Shown here: piece by piece, positions 52,003 through 59,915 of the stretch
How the letters are laid out: each line of letters opens with the position of its first letter
Numbering within the stretch: position 1 is the stretch's first letter
Source: Mesosutterella faecium
GTDB lineage: Bacteria; Pseudomonadota; Gammaproteobacteria; Burkholderiales; Burkholderiaceae_F
Direction of reading: 5' to 3'
NCBI RefSeq assembly: GCF_022809315.2
Contig: NZ_JAKZJU020000002.1
Span: 62,001 to 126,000, forward strand
DNA: 64,000 nucleotides
The notes under the pieces: generated by a model
The model's database searches: none
Told to the model about the DNA's origin: nothing
What the model saw: the letters and a program-made list of their open reading frames with translations, nothing else
Position numbers and translations under genes: made by a program

Positions 52003-52750
52003 TTCAGACCTTCAAAAAAGCATGCGTCCGACTCAGTAAAGACCGGATACATGCCCGCAAGGCTCGAACGCGATCCTCGGCAACGAAGCGCTCAAGGAAA
52101 TGCAGGTTTAGATATCAGCTGTCTTGAAAAAAAATTTTAGTAAGTTAAATAAAATTTACAAATGAACGTTGCTTTCCTTGAAAAGGGGTTCACATTTAGC
52201 CCCCTATGTCAATTTGTTTATTTTCGGCAACAAAACTCCATGGCTGTTTTAAATCAGCCATTGTGATTCTCAATAACCAGAAGTTCCCTAAGTCGCTTTT
52301 TGAATTCGAGGTTCGATCGGGAAGTGAAACAATTTACGTCGTGTATTCGGACAGGCTCACATCCGGATTCGGGGACTTCTGTTGCCCTCCCCAGCGCCGA
52401 TTAAAAGGCCTGGGCCATTCACTTCAATCTGGTCCGATTCCAGTCCCAAGTATTTTTTCAGGAATCACTGCATAGCCTCCGCAGAAGCTGCCGCCCGTCG
52501 AAGGGTTTAAGGAATCGGCCGAATTCACGAATTCAGTTTTGCAACCTATGTTGGGCTTACCGAGTAAGCTCTTCCCAATCGGGGTCAAATGGGTTCATTC
52601 ACAGAAAGTCTCATCCCCCGATACTCATATAGCCCTTTGCAGGGCTATATGAGTATCGGGGGAGTCTCGAGAGCGGGAGGCTCCTTCCGAGGCTTTTTGG
52701 GACAAAGGCCTCAGAACGGAGACGCCCGCGGGCGGCATGATCCGGCGCTT
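52003..52750. other. intergenic region with a perfect palindrome
   Basis: About 750 bases between the two autotransporter genes, both on the minus strand. It contains the 22-base perfect inverted repeat at 52614-52663. No gene is evident. Confidence 0.4.
52614..52663. repeat. 22-base perfect inverted repeat
   Basis: CCCCCGATACTCATATAGCC at 52615-52634 and its complement at 52643-52662 lie within perfect 22-base arms separated by TTTGCA. No T-run follows on either strand, so it is not a typical terminator. Confidence 0.7.
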
Positions 52751-55666
52751 TCAGCGAAGGTTCAGATGCGCCTTGATCTTGTTAAGCTCGGCCTTGAGGG
52801 ACTCGTAGCCGGCCCTAAGGGCCTTCACTTCTTTGTCGGCGGCCTCAAGTCTCATGTTGGAGCTCTGAAGCTTCGCCTGCAGATCGCGGTTCTCGTTGGT
52901 GAGGGTGCTCACGCGCTCGGCCACATTGAGTTTCGTCTTGTAGCGAGCGGTCGAGTTATCGCCGAACCGGTAGGAGACCCCGAGGTTCCCCATCACGTCG
53001 TTCCCCGAGGCGATGGAGCCGCCGAGCGAGAAGAGCAGATTCGGAGTCGGCCTCACGAAAAACCCGAAGGCGGTTGCAGCCGCTCCATGATAACCGCCCA
53101 CGCCCGCGGAGACCGTCACCAGGTGGTCCTCGTCATATTCCAGAGGATGAAGCGCTGCCAGCGCCGCGGCGTTCGCGCCTGCCTTCTTCACCTTGCGGTC
53201 GAGCTCCTGGGTCACGCGGTTGAGCTGCGTGATGGAGTTCGAGTTCACCTCGACCGCCTGGTTCGTTGCAAAAAGTTGCGAGCCGTTCACCGCGTCGGTG
53301 CTTGTGGCGGAAAGCTCGCCCGGAGCCACGTTCGTGATCCGAAGGCCCTGGGCGTTGATTCCGTTTTCGCTCAGGTAGGTGTTGGCGTTTACGACTGCCC
53401 GAGCGGCCGCTGCGTCAAGCGATACCGTGTAGTCCTTGGTGCCGATCTCATTGCCGGAGGAGGTTACGACAACGTTCTGACCCGCCGCCACGCGCGACTG
53501 GGTATCCTTGAGTCCCGTGACGCTCGCGGTTGTTCCATCGTTCATTGTGAGGGTCGCCGTACCGCTACCCTTGTCGTCATACGATGCGGTTCCTGACGCG
53601 ACATACGTGTTCTTCAGACCAGTGACATCTGCCTTCGATCCGTCGTTCATCGTGAGAGTCGCCGTGCCGCTGCCCTTGTTGTCATAAGACGCAGTTCCGG
53701 ACGTGACATATGTGTCTTTGAGGCCTGTGACCGTGGCTGTTGTCCCGTCCTGGTGCGTGAGCGTGAGGGTTCCCGCGCCGTTGCTGGTGTAGGAGGCGCT
53801 GCCCTCCTTGACATGCATGTCTTTGACATCGACGGTATAGACCGTGTGGTTGTCTGTTTTATCGGCGGACGGAGTGACCTTCACCAGATCGCTACCGGCC
53901 TTCACCTCGGTTTTCGCTGCAGCGACTGCAACGGTCGATGCGATGCCGGAAACCGAGTAGGTGCTTCCGTCGTTGCGTGTGAACACAAGCGAGCTGCTGC
54001 CGGAGTCATAGGAGGCGCTTTTCGTGTAGGTGTCCTTCAGGCCCTCAATGGTGACGGTGGAGCCGTCGTTCTGGGTGAGGGTGATCTTGCCCGTGCCGTT
54101 GCCCGAGGCATCGTACGAAACCGATCCGGAAGCAACGTAGGTGTTCTTCAGGCCCGTGACGCGTGCCGTCGACCCGTCGTTCAGCGCCAGGGTCGCCGTG
54201 CCGTTACCGTTGCCCGAGGCATCGTACGAAACCGTTCCGGAAGCAACTGCCCGGTCCTGGATCTCGTACTTCGTGCCGTTGATGGAAAGCGAGGTGAGCT
54301 TGTCAGGCGAAGTCGTGGTCGCGCTCGCGGGATTGGCAGCGACCAGGGAGCCCGCATTGACCGAGAAGGAAGAGGTTGTTCCGTCTGAGGTCGAACCGGA
54401 AATCACGATCTTCAGGTCGTCTCCGCTGCCCCCGGTCCCGCCGCTGTTCGCAATCGAGATCGTTCCCGGGACATCGGCCCCGCCGTTCGTGGTAAGGCTG
54501 ATCACGCCGCTCGAGACCCCGCTCGAAGAGGCCGTCGCCGTGGAAAAATTCAGGTGAGCGATATTGTCCTTGTGGACTTTTTCGATATTGTTTTCAAGAA
54601 TCGAAACCGCTTCGTTGAAATCCGCCACCGTCATCGAGGACATGCTGACCGGCAGCGTCTCATCGTAAAGATCGCCGCCCCAGTATGAATAAATGGTTCC
54701 CGAGGAATCCGTGGAGGTGAGCAGGATTTCGTTGTTCTGGCCGTAGACGTTGCCTTGATAGATTTCCTTCCCGCCGTTGATGACGAAAATCCCGGTTTCC
54801 GCAGTTTGAGTCGATGCATTGAGTATGGAATAGAGCTTCCTCGGGTTCACCGAAGAAAGCTCCCCGTCCGTGCTGTAATACTTGTAGAGTCCGTCGCTCT
54901 GGTCGTAGTACAGGGTCCCCGCCGTGGGAGAGGACGGCATGGAGGAAACGGTCGTGGCGGTCTTGAAATAGGTACTGTAATTGGTTTTCCCCGCGTTAAC
55001 GACGCTGTTCCCTTCATAAATAATCATGTCCCAGTCGGAGCGCGCGTGGATGCCCGCGTTCGTCGAGGCCGCGAAATTGGTTTCCGAAGCGCTGAACAGG
55101 TGGTCGCTGTTAAGCGTCGTGATTCCGTTGTCCGCGGAAGCGAGCTGCGTGCTGTAGAGAATGCCGGCCTTCTGGGCGTCGGTCGCGTCAGCGTCGGCGA
55201 TGACGACGATTTTGGTGTTCGAAGAGGGCGTAACAGCCGCGCCGCTGCTGTTCGTTCCCTCCCAGCGGTAGCCTTCCTCAACTTTCATGGTGAAGCCGTC
55301 GCGAACCCAGTAAGTGCTCGAACCTACCGTCTGCTTGTGGTAGGAGTAAGTCGTCGTCGCTTTTGTCGTCGGATCCGTGGAAGCATAAGTCAGTGTTGTT
55401 TCATCTTTTGAAAAAGTATAAGAAGCGTTTGAGAGTGTCTTACTGAGAGCTTCGATCTGTTTTCGCAAATTCGTGCTGTCCATAAGGACCGCGTACTGAT
55501 AGTAGGTCGCCGCAGCAGCATTGGCCGCTGAGGCGCTGGGCATTTCACCGAAACAGACGCCGAGAATCAGAGCAGCGGCGAGGGCTTTATACGTCATTGC
55601 CGGTCGGATAAGTGAAGACGAAGAAAACCGATGCTGTCCAGAAGCATAACTTTTTTCTTTTGACAT
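52751..55666 (-). CDS. trimeric autotransporter adhesin (YadA-type)
   Basis: The protein has about 970 residues if it starts at ATG 55666 (MSKEKSYASGQHRFSSSSLI, an extended signal). A shorter form starting at ATG 55597 (MTYKALAAALILGVCFGEMP) is possible. Low-complexity N-terminal passenger is followed by tandem units of about 40 residues (GTASYDxxGSGTATLTMNDG followed by VTGLKDTYV). A stalk (NSNSITQLNRVTQELDRKVK) and a YadA anchor (VTVSAGVGGYHGAAATAFGF, NLGVSYRFGDNS) come next. Unlike standard YadA proteins, a coiled coil of about 60 residues (LTNENRDLQAKLQSSNMRLE) follows the barrel, so the anchor is not at the very end. Confidence 0.8.
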   Translation of the reverse strand: MSKEKSYASGQHRFSSSSLIRPAMTYKALAAALILGVCFGEMPSASAANAAAATYYQYAVLMDSTNLRKQIEALSKTLSNASYTFSKDETTLTYASTDPTTKATTTYSYHKQTVGSSTYWVRDGFTMKVEEGYRWEGTNSSGAAVTPSSNTKIVVIADADATDAQKAGILYSTQLASADNGITTLNSDHLFSASETNFAASTNAGIHARSDWDMIIYEGNSVVNAGKTNYSTYFKTATTVSSMPSSPTAGTLYYDQSDGLYKYYSTDGELSSVNPRKLYSILNASTQTAETGIFVINGGKEIYQGNVYGQNNEILLTSTDSSGTIYSYWGGDLYDETLPVSMSSMTVADFNEAVSILENNIEKVHKDNIAHLNFSTATASSSGVSSGVISLTTNGGADVPGTISIANSGGTGGSGDDLKIVISGSTSDGTTSSFSVNAGSLVAANPASATTTSPDKLTSLSINGTKYEIQDRAVASGTVSYDASGNGNGTATLALNDGSTARVTGLKNTYVASGSVSYDASGNGTGKITLTQNDGSTVTIEGLKDTYTKSASYDSGSSSLVFTRNDGSTYSVSGIASTVAVAAAKTEVKAGSDLVKVTPSADKTDNHTVYTVDVKDMHVKEGSASYTSNGAGTLTLTHQDGTTATVTGLKDTYVTSGTASYDNKGSGTATLTMNDGSKADVTGLKNTYVASGTASYDDKGSGTATLTMNDGTTASVTGLKDTQSRVAAGQNVVVTSSGNEIGTKDYTVSLDAAAARAVVNANTYLSENGINAQGLRITNVAPGELSATSTDAVNGSQLFATNQAVEVNSNSITQLNRVTQELDRKVKKAGANAAALAALHPLEYDEDHLVTVSAGVGGYHGAAATAFGFFVRPTPNLLFSLGGSIASGNDVMGNLGVSYRFGDNSTARYKTKLNVAERVSTLTNENRDLQAKLQSSNMRLEAADKEVKALRAGYESLKAELNKIKAHLNLR

Positions 55667-56070
55667 TAGAGCAGGGAAATTAATAACTGTTAAATTAAAA
55701 AGATAGGACCAATTATATCGGCAAAGGCCCGATGTCGAGAGAGTCGTTCTGATTAGGGAAAAAACGTTAGAAAGCCCGGAGCACCTGCAAAAAATCCCGC
55801 ATTTCCGACCCGAAGACCTGCCGGAACCCACCGATCCCGAGTCAGCCGGGAAAGATCAGGAAATGCAGTTATAAACAAAAAGATAAGAATTCCGCAGTAT
55901 CCGGTGCAGGGCGCAGCAGGACAGGGAGAAAGAAGGCCCCGGCAAGGCCTGAAAAGAAGCGGCGCCGGCCGCTCGGAGTTCGTCAAGAGAATTAACTGAC
56001 TTTGCAGGAAAGCCTGCCTCGGGCAGGTCTCAGACTGCGGAAGCACGCCGCGGACTCAAACGGTCTTCCG
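55667..56070. other. intergenic region
   Basis: About 400 bases upstream of the trimeric adhesin. The first 80 bases beyond the gene are AT-rich and probably hold its promoter. I see nothing else. Confidence 0.35.
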
Positions 56071-56101
56071 GAAAAAAAGCGGCAGGCCAGGACGGCCTGC
56101 C
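56071..56101 (-). terminator. terminator of the Sec-exported flavoprotein gene
   Basis: On the minus strand GGCAGGCC pairs with GGCCTGCC around GTCCT and is followed by GCTTTTTTTCC, about 35 bases after the stop. Confidence 0.85.
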
Positions 56102-56137
56102 ACTTTAAAGCCGCTCCATTTTGGAAATTTTAAGGAA

Positions 56138-57652
56138 TCAGAGCTTCTTTTCCTGAGAAAGGATGTTCTTTACTGCGATGCGGGCCGAGTTAATCGCGAA
56201 GGACGAGGCCGTGCCTTCACCCACTCGCAGGTCGTAGCTGTCGCCGTAGACGCCGCCTGCGTCATGGCCCAGAGCATAGAGTCCCGGGATCACCTTCTCG
56301 TTCTTGTCGACGACCTGGAGGTTCTCGGTTACCTTGACGCCGTTGAGAGACGTGAGCGTGTGCAGCTTCCCTTTAAGGATGTAATACGGACCCTGGGAAA
56401 CCGCGCGGATATAGTAGCGGTCCTTGCCAAACTGCGTGTCTTTTCCGGATTTGGCGAACTTCGTCATATCGGCAGCGGCGCGCTTCACGTTGCTGGGATT
56501 GAGCCCCGCCTTCTTTGCCACTTCCTCGAGCGTCGCGCCCTCGAACACGTCGCCGCGCTTCACGCCGTTTTGGATCATCTGCGGCAACTCCTTTGCCACC
56601 TGATGGCGCTGGATGAAGTTGCCGCAGGGGTTGAGATAGCCCTTGCCCTTGGTGCCGAGCTCCTTCACGAAGGCGTTGTCAAAGAGAATGTAGGTCCACT
56701 CGCCCGCGCGCAGGATGGCGTTCGAGGCGACCGGCCAGTCGAGCGTGAGCTGCTCGTTGAAGAAGCGGTTGCCGGCGCCGTCGAGATAGAGCTGGCTCTG
56801 GCGGAAGATCGCGCGCAGCTCCTTGTTCGGGCCGTTGCAGATCGCCTCGCCAGGCAGCGGATTGAAGGCCCCGTTGATCATCATCGGGCCCATATTGTCG
56901 CCCACGGCGCCCGCCGAGAACGCCATTTCAATGCCGTCGCCGGTCCGGCCCGGCGCTCCGGACGGCACCAGATCCTGGCCGGTGAATTCCTTGACCAGCT
57001 TCGGATTGAAGTTGTACCCGCCGGTCGCAAGCAGCACGTACTTCGCGTTCACCGTCACCTTTTCGTGCGTCTTCAGGTCTTCAGCCTCGACGCCCACGGC
57101 GCGGCCGTCCTTCATCAGGAGCTTTTTGCCGGGGGTCTGCAGCAGCAGCCTGCCGCCGTGCTTTTCAAAGGTCTGCACCATAGCGGCGGGCAGCGATCCC
57201 GCCTTCGGGTAAATGTGCCAGGTGAGGTTCTTGTTGCCGGCCCACACGGACTTCACTTCCTTCCAGTGCACGCCGTGATCCCACACCCACTGGATCGTTT
57301 CCGGGGATTCATCGATGAAGCGCTTCACAAGAGGCGCGTTGATGCGCCAGTGGTGGTATTCGCCCATGCGGTTGAACTCTTCGAGCTTGGTGAGCTTCAC
57401 CCCGGCCTTCTTCTGCATGAAGGACTCGACGGCAAAGGAGCCCTCCATGAAGTTACCCGCGCCGCCGGCGAAAGCGTTCTTTTCAAGCAGCACGGTCTTC
57501 AGGCCGGCCTCCTGGGCGCTCGCCGCGGCCACGGTGCCGGAAGCGCCGGCACCGACCACGACGACGTCGGCGTTGAGGACCCGGTCGGCGACCGCCGGGA
57601 AGGCAAAGGCCATGGCGACCGTCATGACTGAAAGCGTGCGAAGCAGTTTCAT
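56138..57652 (-). CDS. Sec-exported FAD flavoprotein, fumarate reductase-like
   Basis: This 504-residue protein has a Sec signal (MKLLRTLSVMTVAMAFAFPA, cleavage after VADRV region) and the FAD-binding motif ADVVVVGAGASGTVAAASAQ. The GxGGxxxMEGS-like NFMEGSFAVESFMQK loop and a C-terminal GHDAGGVYGDSYDLRVGEGT region with ASSFAINSARIA are typical of exported single-domain reductases. The GTNRVGGN motif of the 45300 paralogue is replaced by YDLRVGEG, so substrate choice may differ. No haem motif is present. A LysR gene lies divergently 149 bases upstream, as for the paralogue. Confidence 0.82.
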   Translation of the reverse strand: MKLLRTLSVMTVAMAFAFPAVADRVLNADVVVVGAGASGTVAAASAQEAGLKTVLLEKNAFAGGAGNFMEGSFAVESFMQKKAGVKLTKLEEFNRMGEYHHWRINAPLVKRFIDESPETIQWVWDHGVHWKEVKSVWAGNKNLTWHIYPKAGSLPAAMVQTFEKHGGRLLLQTPGKKLLMKDGRAVGVEAEDLKTHEKVTVNAKYVLLATGGYNFNPKLVKEFTGQDLVPSGAPGRTGDGIEMAFSAGAVGDNMGPMMINGAFNPLPGEAICNGPNKELRAIFRQSQLYLDGAGNRFFNEQLTLDWPVASNAILRAGEWTYILFDNAFVKELGTKGKGYLNPCGNFIQRHQVAKELPQMIQNGVKRGDVFEGATLEEVAKKAGLNPSNVKRAAADMTKFAKSGKDTQFGKDRYYIRAVSQGPYYILKGKLHTLTSLNGVKVTENLQVVDKNEKVIPGLYALGHDAGGVYGDSYDLRVGEGTASSFAINSARIAVKNILSQEKKL

Positions 57653-57801
57653 CTCTTCTCTCCTTTGAATGGAAGAGAGGGGCCCCCATCCTCTTGTTTT
57701 CAATGGGTAAGCTCATCTCTTCCCATTATCCTAGGAGAAAAGATAGTTAAGATAAATAGCCATAAACAAAACACTTTGTTTCTTTAAACAGAATAATAGC
57801 C

Positions 57802-58752
57802 ATGGATCTCCTGTCCCTTCTTCCGGTTTTCATCCGGGTCGCCCAGACCGGAAGCTTCACGCGCACGGCGGACAGCCTGGGGCTATCGAGGCCCGTTGTG
57901 ACCCGCTCGATCCAGAGGTTGGAAAAGGAGCTGGGGGTGCGGCTTTTTTACCGCTCGACGCGCTCGGTCACCCTCACCGCCGAAGGCAGGGAGCTGCTCG
58001 ATCAGGCCGAGGACCTGATGCTGCGGACGAGGCGCCTCGTCGAAAGCCTCCACCGCAGCCCCGGCGAGCCGCTCAAGGGCCGCATCCGCATTTCCTCTTC
58101 CGGCATCATCGCCTGGGCCTTCCTGCAGCAGATCGTGACGGATTTTCTCGCTGAAAATCCGGGCGTCTCGATCGAGCTCATCACGGCCGACCGCGACATG
58201 AACATCCCCGGGGAAGGGATCGACCTCGCCTTCAAGGTGGGAGACCGCCTGAAGGCGGACGTGATCGCCCGCAGGATCGGCGTCGTGAGAAACATCCTCT
58301 GCGCGTCTCCCTCTTACTTCAGGGGCCGCCCCGTCCCCGGCGAGCGGGACGATCTCCGGGACCACGTCGCACTCGTGAACCTCTACCTCGGAGAGCGCTT
58401 CCGGCTCACAAACTCGAAGGGGGAGACGAGGATCATAGAAATGAAGGGGCGGTACCTCAGTAGCAACTCCCTTCTGATCTTCAACGCGTGCCTGCACGGC
58501 GCGGGCATCGCCATGCTGCCTTACGAATTCGCCCTGCCCTACATGGCGCGCGGTGAGCTGCTCCAGGTGCTGCCCGACTGGGAAGCGGACAAATACGGCT
58601 TTTACGCCCTTTACTACGACACGTCCCTTTCGCGGCCCGCCCGGCGTTTTCTGGAAAAGGTCACGGGCGTCCTCCAGACCGTGGGCGGCCGCGTCTACGA
58701 CATCCGCGTGCGAGCGAAGGACAGGCTGGTCGGCTCCGGAAAAATCGAGTAG
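57802..58752 (+). CDS. LysR family transcriptional regulator
   Basis: This 316-residue protein has the LysR helix-turn-helix at residues 3-62 (LLPVFIRVAQTGSFTRTADS, PVVTRSIQRLEKELGVRLFY) and an effector domain (GRIRISSSGIIAWAFLQQIV, FNACLHGAGIAMLPYEFALP). It resembles the DNA-binding regulators of the AaeR/CrgA group by layout. It is divergent from the Sec-exported flavoprotein gene and probably controls it. A group II intron remnant follows 17 bases after its stop. Confidence 0.88.
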   Translation: MDLLSLLPVFIRVAQTGSFTRTADSLGLSRPVVTRSIQRLEKELGVRLFYRSTRSVTLTAEGRELLDQAEDLMLRTRRLVESLHRSPGEPLKGRIRISSSGIIAWAFLQQIVTDFLAENPGVSIELITADRDMNIPGEGIDLAFKVGDRLKADVIARRIGVVRNILCASPSYFRGRPVPGERDDLRDHVALVNLYLGERFRLTNSKGETRIIEMKGRYLSSNSLLIFNACLHGAGIAMLPYEFALPYMARGELLQVLPDWEADKYGFYALYYDTSLSRPARRFLEKVTGVLQTVGGRVYDIRVRAKDRLVGSGKIE

Positions 58753-58769
58753 GAGGCAGGCGGTTCGCC

Positions 58770-59436
58770 CTACATCAGTCCGACCTCCGGCCGGATCACC
58801 TCCGCGCCCGTGTCTATGCCCGACTTAAGCATCCGGTGGATCAGCGATATGACCCGCCTGTCCTTGATCCGCGCTGACAGCTTCCTGATGAGTCGGCTGT
58901 GGTCCACGGTGTCGAAGAACTTGGCGAGGTCGATGTCCACCGCTCACTTGAACCCGGCATCGGCATGGCCGATGCACCGGAGGATCGCGTCAGACGCGCC
59001 CCGGTTCGGCCTGAAGCCGCAGCTCGAGTCCGAGCACCTGCGCCACGGCCTGCTGGGCAAGCCGGTCGAGGGCTGTAGAGATTCCAAGATCTCTCCCTTT
59101 TTCTGGTTTAGGAATGGTCACCCGCTTCACGGGGGAGGGGCGGTAACGCCCCTCGCGCACCGCGCTCGTGAGTTCGCCCGGGTGGCTGACGATGTAGTCC
59201 CGAAGCTCTTCGGTCCTCATCCCGTCCACGCCGGAAACCCCTTTGTTCGACTCGACCTGCTTCAGGGCGAGCAGAAGGTTGGAGGGGCTCAGTATCCTCT
59301 CGCGCGTGATGCCCGAAAAGTCGGGCTCAGCATGTGTCGTCTCTTCCTTCGCTATGACGGTCTTTGCGCCCTCCCGGCATTTTTTCCCCGTTCCGCGGGT
59401 ATCCGGTGCCGGGCAGGTGCTGGTTTTCTGCGCCAT
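58770..59436 (-). pseudogene. group II intron reverse transcriptase, broken
   Basis: From ATG 59436 (MAQKTSTCPAPDTRGTGKKC), the frame gives the RT0-RT2 region SNLLLALKQVESNKGVSGVD, GELTSAVREGRYRPSPVKRV and TIPKPEKGRDLGISTALDRL. Then the frame shifts near 59020 (SCGFRPNRGASDAI in another frame), and a TGA lies near 58950 before VDIDLAKFFDTVDHSRLIRK. The catalytic YADD motif is absent because the gene ends at 58770. It cannot be functional. Confidence 0.8.
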
Positions 59437-59838
59437 AAGACTTTGTATCTCCGGGATGACACTCCGTTGGATTCGGGCCTTCGCCGGCTGCTGCTCCGGC
59501 TACTATGCCCTCTGCTGACTTCTCGCGGCAGGCTTTACTCCATGAGCCGAAAGGCTTCACGTTCGCGAGATCTCCTCGGGTAAGAACACGTTCTTTCCCG
59601 CCATGCATCCGCCGCATTGACACCTCGGAATCCGGACAGCTGGGGACTTCGCCTTGTCTAGCAGGCTCATCCTTCCTCGTATGCCTTATGCGGTTCCTGT
59701 TCGTCGGATCGGCGGTTTGCCTCGGGCTTCCTTCAGATTCCGCCTCGCGGCGGACACCCTTGCCTCCGGCTATGTGCTTGGTGCTGTCTCCTGCACTCGG
59801 GACTTTCACCCGTTAGAACGCGCTCATGCCGAGCGCAC
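58770..59838 (-). mobile_element. group II intron, 3'-truncated
   Basis: The minus strand starts GTGCGCTCGGCATGAG at 59838, the usual GUGYG 5' end, followed by intron RNA-like sequence (59437-59830, with GGTGAAAGTCCCGAG) and a reverse transcriptase gene. The RT thumb/X domain and domains V-VI are missing, so the 3' part is lost. The 5' end lies seven bases after the terminator of the phosphate transporter gene, the insertion preference of class C introns. Confidence 0.75.
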
Positions 59839-59845
59839 CCCGAGA

Positions 59846-59877
59846 AAAAGGACGGCTTCGCATGAAGCCGTCCTTTT
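59846..59877 (-). terminator. bidirectional terminator after the PiT gene
   Basis: GGACGGCTTC pairs with GAAGCCGTCC around GCAT, with AAAA and TTTT on either side. It lies about 40 bases after the PiT stop and directly before the intron end. Confidence 0.85.
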
Positions 59878-59915
59878 CCGGCGGTTCCGGCCCCGCGGAA
59901 CCGGTTCTTTATTTT

